Assembly (NCBI RefSeq): GCF_036346295.1
Contig: NZ_CP107819.1
Span: forward strand, 7,316,001-7,380,000
Direction: 5' to 3'
Source of the DNA: Streptomyces sp. NBC_00536
GTDB taxonomy: Bacteria; Actinomycetota; Actinomycetes; Streptomycetales; Streptomycetaceae
Length of the DNA: 64,000 nucleotides
In this document: positions 24,883 through 33,188 of the stretch, piece by piece
Numbering within the stretch: the first letter of the stretch is position 1
Layout: the number at the start of each line of letters is the position of its first letter
Position numbers and translations under genes: made by a program
Notes under the pieces: generated by a model
What the model saw: the letters and a program-made list of their open reading frames with translations, nothing else
The model's database searches: none
Told to the model about the DNA's origin: nothing

Positions 24883-26671
24883 GCGGCTGTACGCGGCGGA
24901 GCCGGTCATAGCGTTCGGCGCCACGCTGGAGGAACTGTGGGCGCAGCGGCTCGTCGAGGCGGCCGTCGACACGCAGATGGGCCGTCCGGCCCGCGCCCGG
25001 CTGCGGTTCCGGGATCCGGAGCACCGGCTCCTGGCCGCCGCGCGGATCGCCGTCGGGGCGCCGCTGACGGTGTCGGTGGCCGCCGTGCGCCGCCAGGCGC
25101 GCGCCGTCCTGTTCGACGGGGAGGTCACCGGCCTGGAGACCGAGGTGGACACGGACGGCACCTTCACGACCGTACGGGCCACGGACCGCGGGCACCGGCT
25201 CATGCGCGGGCGACGGGTGGCCGCGTACGTCGACACCACGGTCGCCGAGGTCGCCGAGCGGGCGGCGGCCCGGCACGGACTCACGACCGGCCGGATCGAG
25301 GCGGACCGCACGAGGATCGCGCACCTCGCCCAGCCCAACCTGACCGACTGGGAGCTGCTGAACCACCTGGCCGACCAGCGCGGTCTGCGGCTGGCGGTCG
25401 TGGGGAGCACGCTGCACATGAGCCGCCCCGAGGCCGCGAGCGGCGCACCCGCGCCGACGACGGGCGCGGACCGCAGCCCGTTCGTCCTGGAGTACGGGGA
25501 GAACCTGCTGGCGCTGCGCGCCGCGGTGTCCTCCGAGGGCCAGGTGGCCGAGGTGGAGGTACGGGGCTGGGATCCCGAGGGCAAGGCGGGGCTCTCGGCC
25601 AGGGCCGGCGCGGGCGACAGCGAACGCCTGCGGCTGGGCACGACGCCCGCGCGGCTGGGCACGGCGTTCGGCGGCCCGCCCGCCCGGCTGCTCGTCAGCG
25701 GACCGGGCTGCACGGACGCCCGGCAAGTGGACGCGGTGGCCCGGGCGGTGGCGGCCGAGACGGCCGCCGCCATGGCCGAACTGGACGCCGAACTCGCGGG
25801 CACGCCCGAACTGCGGGCCGGTGTGCCGGTCGCCCTCAGTGGTGTGGGGGAGCCCTTCACCGGCAAGTACACCGCCACCTCCTGCCGGCACACCTTCGAC
25901 GGTGAGCAGGGCTACCGGACCTGGCTCCGGGTCGGCCCGCTGCCCCCGCCCGTCGCGCCCTACCCGCCGCCGCTGACCGGCCTGGGCGTCGCCGTCGGCG
26001 TCGTCACGGACACCAAGGAGCCGGGCCAGGGCCAGCGCGGTGCGGTGCGGCTGAGGCTGCCCTGGCTGTCCCCCGACTACGTGACCGACTGGGTCCGTAC
26101 CACCCAGTGGGGCGGGACCGGCGGAGGCGGCGTCTTCGTCCCGGAGGCCGGGGACGAGGTGCTCGTCGGTTTCGAACACGGCCGCCTGGACCGGCCGTAC
26201 GTGCTCGGCGGCCTCTACAACGGTGTCGACGCCCCCACCGACCACGGTCTGCCGCTCATCGACGCGCGGACCGGCCGCGCCAACCGGCGCTCCCTGGCGT
26301 CCCGTACGGGCGACCGCCTCGAACTGCTCAGTGCCGACGACGGCCCGCAGGGCGTCCGGCTCACCACGGGCGACGGCAGGCTCACCACCCATCTGGACCG
26401 GAAGGAGACCACCATCGCCTTCACGGCGGGCGAGGGCGAACGGACCGTGCGCATCGCGCTCGACGCCCGCGGCGACGGCACCCTCACCATCGACGCCGGG
26501 CCGGCGGGCAGCCTGGTCCTCAAGGCCGGCACCGTGACCGTCGAGGCGGCCGGAAGCGGTGGTGGCGAACTCACCCTCAAGGGCGCCACGGTCACCGTGG
26601 AGAGCGCCGGAGAGCTCCGGCTCGCGGGCGCGCGGACCACCATCACCGGCAACACCGTCGACATCAACTGA
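24875..26671 (+). CDS. VgrG-like hub/spike protein (Afp8-like)
   Basis: A 598-residue protein. The N-terminal 350 residues resemble gp27/VgrG hub domains (LRFRDPEHRLLAAARI, TDWELLNHLADQRGLRLAV). An OB-fold gp5/baseplate-V domain follows (GVVTDTKEPGQGQRGAVRLRLPWLS, GGGVFVPEAGDEVLVGFEHG). The end is a beta-helical spike with short Thr/Gly repeats (GTVTVEAAGSGGGELTLKG, TTITGNTVDIN). No PAAR tip gene was recognised nearby. ATG 24875 overlaps the LysM gene. Confidence 0.9.
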   Translation: MGERLYAAEPVIAFGATLEELWAQRLVEAAVDTQMGRPARARLRFRDPEHRLLAAARIAVGAPLTVSVAAVRRQARAVLFDGEVTGLETEVDTDGTFTTVRATDRGHRLMRGRRVAAYVDTTVAEVAERAAARHGLTTGRIEADRTRIAHLAQPNLTDWELLNHLADQRGLRLAVVGSTLHMSRPEAASGAPAPTTGADRSPFVLEYGENLLALRAAVSSEGQVAEVEVRGWDPEGKAGLSARAGAGDSERLRLGTTPARLGTAFGGPPARLLVSGPGCTDARQVDAVARAVAAETAAAMAELDAELAGTPELRAGVPVALSGVGEPFTGKYTATSCRHTFDGEQGYRTWLRVGPLPPPVAPYPPPLTGLGVAVGVVTDTKEPGQGQRGAVRLRLPWLSPDYVTDWVRTTQWGGTGGGGVFVPEAGDEVLVGFEHGRLDRPYVLGGLYNGVDAPTDHGLPLIDARTGRANRRSLASRTGDRLELLSADDGPQGVRLTTGDGRLTTHLDRKETTIAFTAGEGERTVRIALDARGDGTLTIDAGPAGSLVLKAGTVTVEAAGSGGGELTLKGATVTVESAGELRLAGARTTITGNTVDIN

Positions 26672-26724
26672 GCCACAGCGGACCGCCTCGGGCGAGGCGG
26701 TCCCGTCCCCCTGGGAGAGAGACC

Positions 26725-27153
26725 GTGGACATCATCGGAGCGGGGTGGGCCTTCCCCGCCGTCATCACCGGCAGCGGCCGGGTGGGCCTGGCGACCGGCG
26801 CCGACGACGTGGAGCAGGCCGTCCGCATCATCCTGGCCACCGCCCCGGGCGAACGCCCCATGCGCCCCGAGTTCGGCTGCGGCATCCACCGGCTCGTCTT
26901 CGACTCGCTCGATGCCACCACCGTCGCCCGCGCGGACGTGGAGGTGCGCCGGGCCCTCGACCGGTGGGAGCCGCGCATCGAGCTGGACGACCTGCTGTTC
27001 AGCACGGACACGGTGGACACCGGCGTGCTCTACATCGACCTCCGCTACCGGCTGCGCGCCACCAACGAGCCCCGCAACCTCGTCTTCCCCTTCTACACCC
27101 TGCCCGGCGCCCCGGCCACGGCCACCGCGTCCGGCGCCGCCCCGGGTGCGTGA
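26725..27153 (+). CDS. GPW/gp25 baseplate wedge protein (Afp9-like)
   Basis: A 142-residue protein with WAFPAVITGSGRVGLATGADDVEQAVRIIL and the invariant PGERPMRPEFGCG of the gp25 family, ending with LRYRLRATNEPRNLVFPFY. GTG 26725 follows GGGAGAGAG. It is an essential trigger component of contractile baseplates. Confidence 0.93.
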   Translation: MDIIGAGWAFPAVITGSGRVGLATGADDVEQAVRIILATAPGERPMRPEFGCGIHRLVFDSLDATTVARADVEVRRALDRWEPRIELDDLLFSTDTVDTGVLYIDLRYRLRATNEPRNLVFPFYTLPGAPATATASGAAPGA

Positions 27154-29311
27154 CCCCGTGGCCGACCTGCCCGTACCCGACCTGCCCGTACCCGACCTGC
27201 CCGTACCCGACCTCGACGACCTGCGGTTCCAGCCGCTCGTCGACGCCGCCAAGCGCGCCCTGCCGACGCGCGCACCGGAGTGGACCGACCACAACGTCTC
27301 CGATCCCGGCATCACCCTGATCGAAGCCTGCGCCGAACGCGTCGACCAACTCCTCTACCGCATCGGCCGCATGACGGACCGTCAACGATCGGCTGTGCTG
27401 CGGCTGATGGGCATCGCGCCGGTGCCCGCGTCGCCGGCCCGGATCCTCGTCGGCTTCCGGCGGGAGGCGACGGCCGGACCCTGCGTCATCCCGACCGGCA
27501 CGGAGGTGCGCACCCAGGGCCAGGACCCCGTCGTCCTGCGCACCACCGAACCGCTGGTCCTCCCCGACGGGCAGCGCGCCGGGACGGCGCAGGCCCTCGA
27601 GGAACCCGAGGCGGTGACGGAGACGCCCGGTGCCGCCGACGGCCTGCCGGGCGCCCGCTTCGCGACCGGCCGCCGCCCGTGGCGCCCCGCGGCGCCGGAG
27701 ACCGACCCGCCGTTCGGCCCGCCGCTCACGGTCCGTGTCGACGGCGGCGAGTGGCAGGCCGTCAGGACCTTCGCCGAGGCCACCTGCGAGGACCCGGTGC
27801 ACTGGTGGGACGAGGCCGCTGGTGAGATCGTCTTCGGACCGTTCGTCCCGGCCGAGGGCGGCGGCGGCCAGCAGCGCGGAGCCCTTCCGCCGGAGGGAGC
27901 GAGGATCACCCTCGCGTACTCGGCCTACCGCGGTACGCGCGCCGGTCTGCCGGCCGGCACACCCCTCGTGGTCGACTCGCCGGGTGGGCTGAGCGCCGTC
28001 GTCCACAGCGTGTCCGTCCCCGCGCGGGACGCCGAGACCCGGGAACAGGCGCTGGAGCGGGCCGGGCTCGGCCTGGCGCCGATACGGCGCGCGGTCACCG
28101 CCGCCGACCACGAGCAGCTCATCGACGAACACGTCGAAGGACTCGCCCGGGTACGGGTGACGGCACTGACCCGGCCCACCGACTCGCGGGTACCGGCCGC
28201 CCTCGAAACACCGCCGCGCCCGGCCGTGGTGCTCGCCTGCGCCGTCGCCGCCCGGGACCCGCGATGGGCCGTGCACTACCACGACGACGGCGGAACGGTC
28301 ACTGCCGTCAGGCTGCCCCTGGAGCCGCCGGACACGGGTGGCGGGGCGCGGTCACCGGAGCTCGGCGACGACGCCGTACCGCCCGTGGTGGACGCGCGGC
28401 TGAACGCCGTCATCCGGCTCGGCGAGGACGAGCCCAGGCTGTGGTTCTTCGGCGACCGGTGCTTCTGGGACGGCGCCGTGGAAGCGAAGCCCATCAGCGT
28501 CGAATTCCCGGGCCTGCCCGAGGAGTTCTGCGCCGATCTCGACGAGGTCGCCGTGCTGGCCGATTCGCCCGCCACCTGCGAGCTGTTCTTCTTCAAGGCC
28601 GGAGTCTTCCACCACCGCGCCTACACCTACCACGACCGGACGTTCACCCCGCAGGAGGGCGGCCGGGGTGTGCGGTCCCTGATCTCCGAATCGTTTCCCG
28701 GCCTCTCCCCGCAACTCCAGGACTCCCCGGACGCGGTGGCCGTCCTCGACGGCGTCTTCTTCTTCATGAAGGCCGCGCGGACCGAGCCCGCCCTGTGGCG
28801 TCCCGAGGACGCCCCGCTCCACGTCCTCCTCGTGCCGCGCACCGCCGGGGACCCCGAAGAAGCCGTGCCGCCCGGGGAGTTCGACGTCCCCGCGGACGTG
28901 CTGCTGCGGGTGAGGGGAGTCGTGGAAGCCTCCCGGCTGCTGGGCGCCCGGTTGCGCGTCGGCGCGCCCCGCTACCACTCCTTCGGCGTCCGGGCCACCG
29001 TGCGGACCTGGAGCAACACCCCGGAAGGCGGCGGGGACACCCAGAGGGCCGCCGAACGGGCCCTGCGCCGCTACTTCCACCCCACGGCCGGCGGGCCCGA
29101 CGGGCGGGGCTGGCCATGGGGCCGCCGGGTCCACGCGGGTGACGTCCTCGCCGCGCTGGAGCCGGTGCCCGAGATCCACGGCACCACCGAGGTCGCCCTG
29201 ACCCTCCCCGGCCGGACCGTGGCCGAGTCGTCCGTCGAGGTCTCCGACGGCGGGCTCGTCCTCCTCGACAGTGCCGCCCTGACCATCACCGTCGCCCCCG
29301 CCGAGGACTGA
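27146..29311 (+). CDS. Baseplate J/gp6-like protein with hemopexin-like insertion
   Basis: About 721 residues. GTG 27146 overlaps the gp25 stop; GTG 27158 is an alternative and neither has a clear ribosome site. The start encodes three PVPDL repeats. WTDHNVSDPGITLIEACAERVDQLLYRIGR and the C-terminal PRYHSFGVRATVRTWSNT-RRYFHPTAGGPDGRGWPWGR are typical of baseplate J (Afp11-type) proteins. Residues about 415-546 look unlike baseplate sequence: DARLNAVIRL, LWFFGDRCFW, FPGLPEEFCADLDEVAVL, ELFFFKAGVFHHRAY and ESFPGLSPQLQDSPDAVAVL resemble three hemopexin-type repeats. Role: wedge linking hub, sheath and fibres. Confidence 0.85.
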   Translation: MRDPVADLPVPDLPVPDLPVPDLDDLRFQPLVDAAKRALPTRAPEWTDHNVSDPGITLIEACAERVDQLLYRIGRMTDRQRSAVLRLMGIAPVPASPARILVGFRREATAGPCVIPTGTEVRTQGQDPVVLRTTEPLVLPDGQRAGTAQALEEPEAVTETPGAADGLPGARFATGRRPWRPAAPETDPPFGPPLTVRVDGGEWQAVRTFAEATCEDPVHWWDEAAGEIVFGPFVPAEGGGGQQRGALPPEGARITLAYSAYRGTRAGLPAGTPLVVDSPGGLSAVVHSVSVPARDAETREQALERAGLGLAPIRRAVTAADHEQLIDEHVEGLARVRVTALTRPTDSRVPAALETPPRPAVVLACAVAARDPRWAVHYHDDGGTVTAVRLPLEPPDTGGGARSPELGDDAVPPVVDARLNAVIRLGEDEPRLWFFGDRCFWDGAVEAKPISVEFPGLPEEFCADLDEVAVLADSPATCELFFFKAGVFHHRAYTYHDRTFTPQEGGRGVRSLISESFPGLSPQLQDSPDAVAVLDGVFFFMKAARTEPALWRPEDAPLHVLLVPRTAGDPEEAVPPGEFDVPADVLLRVRGVVEASRLLGARLRVGAPRYHSFGVRATVRTWSNTPEGGGDTQRAAERALRRYFHPTAGGPDGRGWPWGRRVHAGDVLAALEPVPEIHGTTEVALTLPGRTVAESSVEVSDGGLVLLDSAALTITVAPAED
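27163..27212 (+). repeat. 15-bp tandem repeat encoding PVPDL
   Basis: CCCGTACCCGACCTG occurs three times at the 5' end of the baseplate gene, just after the gp25 stop. Confidence 0.75.
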
Positions 29312-29332
29312 AGAGGACTGAAGAGGACTGAA
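29303..29332 (+). repeat. 10-bp tandem repeat spanning a stop codon
   Basis: GAGGACTGAA is present in three exact copies. The first copy carries the TGA of the baseplate gene; the copies lengthen the spacer and end in GGAG, the ribosome site of the next gene. Confidence 0.8.
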
Positions 29333-29342
29333 GGAGACCGCC

Positions 29343-29876
29343 GTGCACCCCACAGCCCCCGCAGCCGTCCGCGGCCCCGTCCCGCTGGCCCTGCCGGCCG
29401 TCTACCACGACGACACCGTCGTGCGGGCGTTCGCCATGGCCATCGGCGAGGCCCTCGCCCCCGCGGAGGAGCTGCTCGACGGCCTCGACGCGCTGCTCGA
29501 CCCCTGGCGCGCCCCGCCCGCCTTCCTGGACTGGCTCGTCCGGATCACGGGGGCCCGGGTCGAGCCGGGCTGGACCGCGGACCAGCGGCGCAAGGCCATC
29601 GACCTCGCCCCCCGGCTCGCCGCCCACCGGGGGACCCCGTACGGACTCCGGCTGGAGGCCAAGGAGATCCACGGCTGGGACCTCGACATCGGCGACCCCG
29701 GTGGAGTCCGTACGACCGACGACCCGCCGGCGCCGGCCGGCCGCATGCTCACCGTCACGCTGACCGCCGGCGCGGGGGAGGACCAGCGGGCGCTCGAACG
29801 CAGGCTCACCCGCCTCGTCCGGGCACACTGCCCGGCCCATCTGCCCTTCAGCGTCACGGTCATCAGCCACTCCTGA
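29343..29876 (+). CDS. Tail protein I-like baseplate protein (Afp12 position)
   Basis: A 177-residue protein, GTG 29343 with GAAGGAG upstream. LPAVYHDDTVVRAFAMAIGEALAPAEELLDGLDALLDPWRAPPAFLDWL and a C-terminal ferredoxin-like half (MLTVTLTAG-RLTRLVRAHCPAHLPFSVTVI) match the tail-protein domain seen between the two baseplate J-like genes in actinobacterial eCIS loci. Confidence 0.85.
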   Translation: MHPTAPAAVRGPVPLALPAVYHDDTVVRAFAMAIGEALAPAEELLDGLDALLDPWRAPPAFLDWLVRITGARVEPGWTADQRRKAIDLAPRLAAHRGTPYGLRLEAKEIHGWDLDIGDPGGVRTTDDPPAPAGRMLTVTLTAGAGEDQRALERRLTRLVRAHCPAHLPFSVTVISHS

Positions 29877-29894
29877 CGAGAGGTCACAGCAGGG

Positions 29895-32800
29895 ATGAGT
29901 CTGCCGACACCCGAGTACGACGGGCGCACCCGCGACGAGATCGTCGCCACCGCCGTCGCCGCCGTGCGCCGGAGCGCACGGGCCTGGAGCGGGCAGGACC
30001 GGACGGACCCCGGCCGCGGCCTGATCGACACCTGCGCCGACATGGTCACGGCGGCCCGCGACCGGCTCAACCTGGCCGTCGACCAGCGCCGGCTGCAGAC
30101 GCTGCGCCTGCTCGGCGTGCGGCCGTACCGGCCCGCGCCCGCGCAGACCGACGTGGTCTTCCAGCTCGCCGCGCCGCCACCCGAACCGGTGGTCGTCCCC
30201 GCCGGTCTGGAGGTTGCCACCCGGCCGGTGGGCGAGGCGGAGCCGGTCGTCTTCAGCACCTTGACGGAGGCTGTGCTCAACCCCTGCGTGCTGGTCGCCG
30301 CGGGCGAGTTCACGGAGCGGGGGACGGGCGGCGGCGCCCTGGAGGGCACGCTGACGGCACTGGGTCCCCGTGCGGGCCGGGCCGTCGAACCGGGCGGACT
30401 GCCCTTCGCCGGACCGCCCCTCCACCTCAACCTGCCCTACCCCGGGGACTTTCCCCTCCCGGGGGAAGGCCGCGACGGCCCCGGCCCGGGAGCCACCCGA
30501 CCGGGCGGCCGCGCCGAGGGCCGCGCCGACGGCTCCTACGTCCTGGCCGTCCTCTCCGTGCCCGTACCGAACGCGCGCGTGACCCTCGACATCGCCAGGG
30601 GCGCCGGAGAGGACACGGTCCCGGGCCGCTGGGAAGCCTGGCAGGGCATGCACTGGACCGGCTGCCACGTCGTCACCGAAACATCCGAGACCGAGTCCAT
30701 CGCGGGGGCGGACCGCCCGGGCCGCGTCACCCTCGACCTCCCGCCCGCCCACGCGCCGGCCCGGCTCCTGCTGCGCCAAGGGGCCGACCCGGAGCACGAC
30801 TCCCTCTGGCGCCTGCGCGACGTGGGCCTCATCCGCTACCGCGCCGCCCCGGGCGGCAGCCCGCTGACGGCCCTCGCACTCAGCCCCGTGTTGACCGTCC
30901 CCGTCCCGGTCGTCCAGGCCCGCCTCGTCCAGGACGAGGCCCTCGGCACCGCGACCGGAGCCCCGGGCGAACGCCTGCGCTTCGCCCACCCCCCGATGTC
31001 CCGGGCCACCGACCCCCTCGTCGTCGAAGCGACCCTCGCGGGCCGCACCCAGCGGTGGACCCATGTCGTCACCCTCGCCGGATCGGGGCCCGACGAACGG
31101 CACTTCACCCTGGACCCGCGCACCGGCGAGGCGGTCTTCGCGTTCGTCGTGGCCGGGGCACGGGGGCCGCGCCGGCACGGTGCGCCGCTGCCGGCGGGCG
31201 CGGCCGTACGGATCCGGCGCTATCTGACCGGCGGCGGCGCCCGCGGCAACGTACCCGCCCGCACCGTCACCGTGCTCCGGACACCCCTGCCCTACATCTC
31301 CTCCGTGACCAACCCCGCCCCCGCCGTCGGCGGCACCGAGCGCGAGAGCGCCGCCGCCTGTGCGACGCGCAGGCCCCTGGGCTCGCCGGTGCCCGAACGG
31401 GCCGTGGTCCCGCACGACTACGAACAGCTCGCGCTGGCCGCCTCGGCGGGCATGGCCCGCATCCACCACGTCCGGTCCGTGCCCGGGGACGCCCTCGACC
31501 CGGCACGCAACCACGTGCCCTGGCTGCCGGCGAAGACGGAGATCCGGTTCACCCTGCCGGCCGGCACGGACACCGTGCCCGCCGGTACGCAGGTCACGAC
31601 GGCGGACGGCACCAAGGTGTTCACCACCCTCGGCGAGGCCGTGCGCCTGGCGCCGGACGCGGCGGGCAGCGCCTCCCTGTGCCTTGTCCCCGGAGCGAGC
31701 GCTGCGAACGGGATGTTCGCCGCGGGCGACTACGGGACCGCGGGGTTCTCCGGGCCGTTCAGGGAAGGAGGCGGGCTCGTCCTGGGGCTGGTGGAGATCA
31801 AGAAGCCGCACGACCCGCGCCGTCTCACCCTTCGGCTGACCATCGGAGGGCAGCGTGGGCGAGCGGGGGAGGAGTCGGAGGAGGACCGCATCGCGGTGTC
31901 GGTCTTCGCGCCGCGGGCAGGAGCCTTCTGGTGGGACCTCGACGACCCGCTCGCCTATGCGTCGGGGCCCGCCCAGTCGTTCACCCCGGAGGCGAGCGGC
32001 GGTGGCGTCCGGCTGGGCGAATCCCAGCGGTGGCTGACGGCCGTCGACCGGGGTGAACTCGCCGGCACGGCCCGGGACGCCGTCGCCGACCGGGGGGACC
32101 ACTTCCCCGAGGAGGAAGGGGCGTGCTGGATCGCGGTCCAGATCCATGACCCCGGGGCCACCCCCACCACCACGTACACGGTCCACGCGGACTCCGGGAG
32201 CACCGCGCCCGTGCCCGCCGAGCAGTACGAGGAACGCACCGTGGACGGCCACCCGTCGTACGAATCCACCGGCGAGCCGGGCCAGTCCTGCACGCTCCTG
32301 AGCCCCAGGACGTCCGGCCCGCTGCCGCGGATCCTGGTCGACGGCGAGGCGTGGACGACCGTCACCTCCTTCGCCGGATCCGGCGAAGGCGACGAGCACG
32401 TGGTGATCAACGCGAGCACGGGACGGGTCCACTTCGGGCCCGAGGTGACGGGCGGCCCCTCCGGCACCCGGCGGTACGGTGCGGTCCCCGACCGGGGCGC
32501 GGCCGTCACGGTGGCGGGCCCGTACCGCGTCACCCTGGGCGCCGCCGGGAACGGCGTGCCCGAGGGCGGCATCGACCGCCTCGTCAGCGGGGACGACCGG
32601 ATCGGAGTGCGCAACACGACCCCCACGCACGATGGCAAGGACGGCTACACCGACACCAGCGGAGGCAGCACCCAGGCCGGGGTCCGGCTGATGGTGATCC
32701 CCTCGGTCACCGCCGACGCACGCGGCTGGTTCCCCTTCCACATGCTGACACCCGGCCGCGACGCCGGTGACACGCTGCGGCGCGCCCTGCGGACCGGCCA

Positions 32801-33188
32801 GCCGGAAGGCGTCCCGGTGTGGCTGGAACAGCCCGGCTACCACGGCATCCGCATCGACGCCAGGATCGTGCCCGCCGACTACCGGACCGCCACCGAGCGC
32901 GCGGAACTCGGCGCGGCCGCCGAGCAGGCCCTGTACCGGTACTTCAGCCCCGTCGGCGGTGGCCCGGACGGTACCGGATGGCCGCTGGGGCGCCCGGTGC
33001 ACGTCGGCGAGGCGTTCCGGGTCCTCGAACAGGTGCCGGGCGTCGCCCGGGTCGCCACCGCGCACCTGACCCCGGTCGATCCGCGCACCGGCGCCGAAAC
33101 GGCCCCCGTGGCGCGCCTCGACTGCGGGCCCGCCGAGACCGTCTACTCCGTCGAACACCGCGTGACCGTCGCGGAGGTGCCCTCATGA
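29895..33188 (+). CDS. Large putative baseplate assembly protein
   Basis: A 1097-residue protein, ATG 29895 after GCAGGG. The N-terminal 110 residues (YDGRTRDEIVATAVAAVRRSARAW, GRGLIDTCADMVTAARDRLNL) and C-terminal part (LMVIPSV, LRRALRTGQPEGVPVWLEQPGYHGIRID, ALYRYFSPVGGG) are those of the putative baseplate assembly family, a J-like wedge protein. Long Pro/Gly-rich and Ig-like insertions explain its size. It ends with ATGA overlap into the beta-propeller gene. Confidence 0.88.
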   Translation: MSLPTPEYDGRTRDEIVATAVAAVRRSARAWSGQDRTDPGRGLIDTCADMVTAARDRLNLAVDQRRLQTLRLLGVRPYRPAPAQTDVVFQLAAPPPEPVVVPAGLEVATRPVGEAEPVVFSTLTEAVLNPCVLVAAGEFTERGTGGGALEGTLTALGPRAGRAVEPGGLPFAGPPLHLNLPYPGDFPLPGEGRDGPGPGATRPGGRAEGRADGSYVLAVLSVPVPNARVTLDIARGAGEDTVPGRWEAWQGMHWTGCHVVTETSETESIAGADRPGRVTLDLPPAHAPARLLLRQGADPEHDSLWRLRDVGLIRYRAAPGGSPLTALALSPVLTVPVPVVQARLVQDEALGTATGAPGERLRFAHPPMSRATDPLVVEATLAGRTQRWTHVVTLAGSGPDERHFTLDPRTGEAVFAFVVAGARGPRRHGAPLPAGAAVRIRRYLTGGGARGNVPARTVTVLRTPLPYISSVTNPAPAVGGTERESAAACATRRPLGSPVPERAVVPHDYEQLALAASAGMARIHHVRSVPGDALDPARNHVPWLPAKTEIRFTLPAGTDTVPAGTQVTTADGTKVFTTLGEAVRLAPDAAGSASLCLVPGASAANGMFAAGDYGTAGFSGPFREGGGLVLGLVEIKKPHDPRRLTLRLTIGGQRGRAGEESEEDRIAVSVFAPRAGAFWWDLDDPLAYASGPAQSFTPEASGGGVRLGESQRWLTAVDRGELAGTARDAVADRGDHFPEEEGACWIAVQIHDPGATPTTTYTVHADSGSTAPVPAEQYEERTVDGHPSYESTGEPGQSCTLLSPRTSGPLPRILVDGEAWTTVTSFAGSGEGDEHVVINASTGRVHFGPEVTGGPSGTRRYGAVPDRGAAVTVAGPYRVTLGAAGNGVPEGGIDRLVSGDDRIGVRNTTPTHDGKDGYTDTSGGSTQAGVRLMVIPSVTADARGWFPFHMLTPGRDAGDTLRRALRTGQPEGVPVWLEQPGYHGIRIDARIVPADYRTATERAELGAAAEQALYRYFSPVGGGPDGTGWPLGRPVHVGEAFRVLEQVPGVARVATAHLTPVDPRTGAETAPVARLDCGPAETVYSVEHRVTVAEVPS

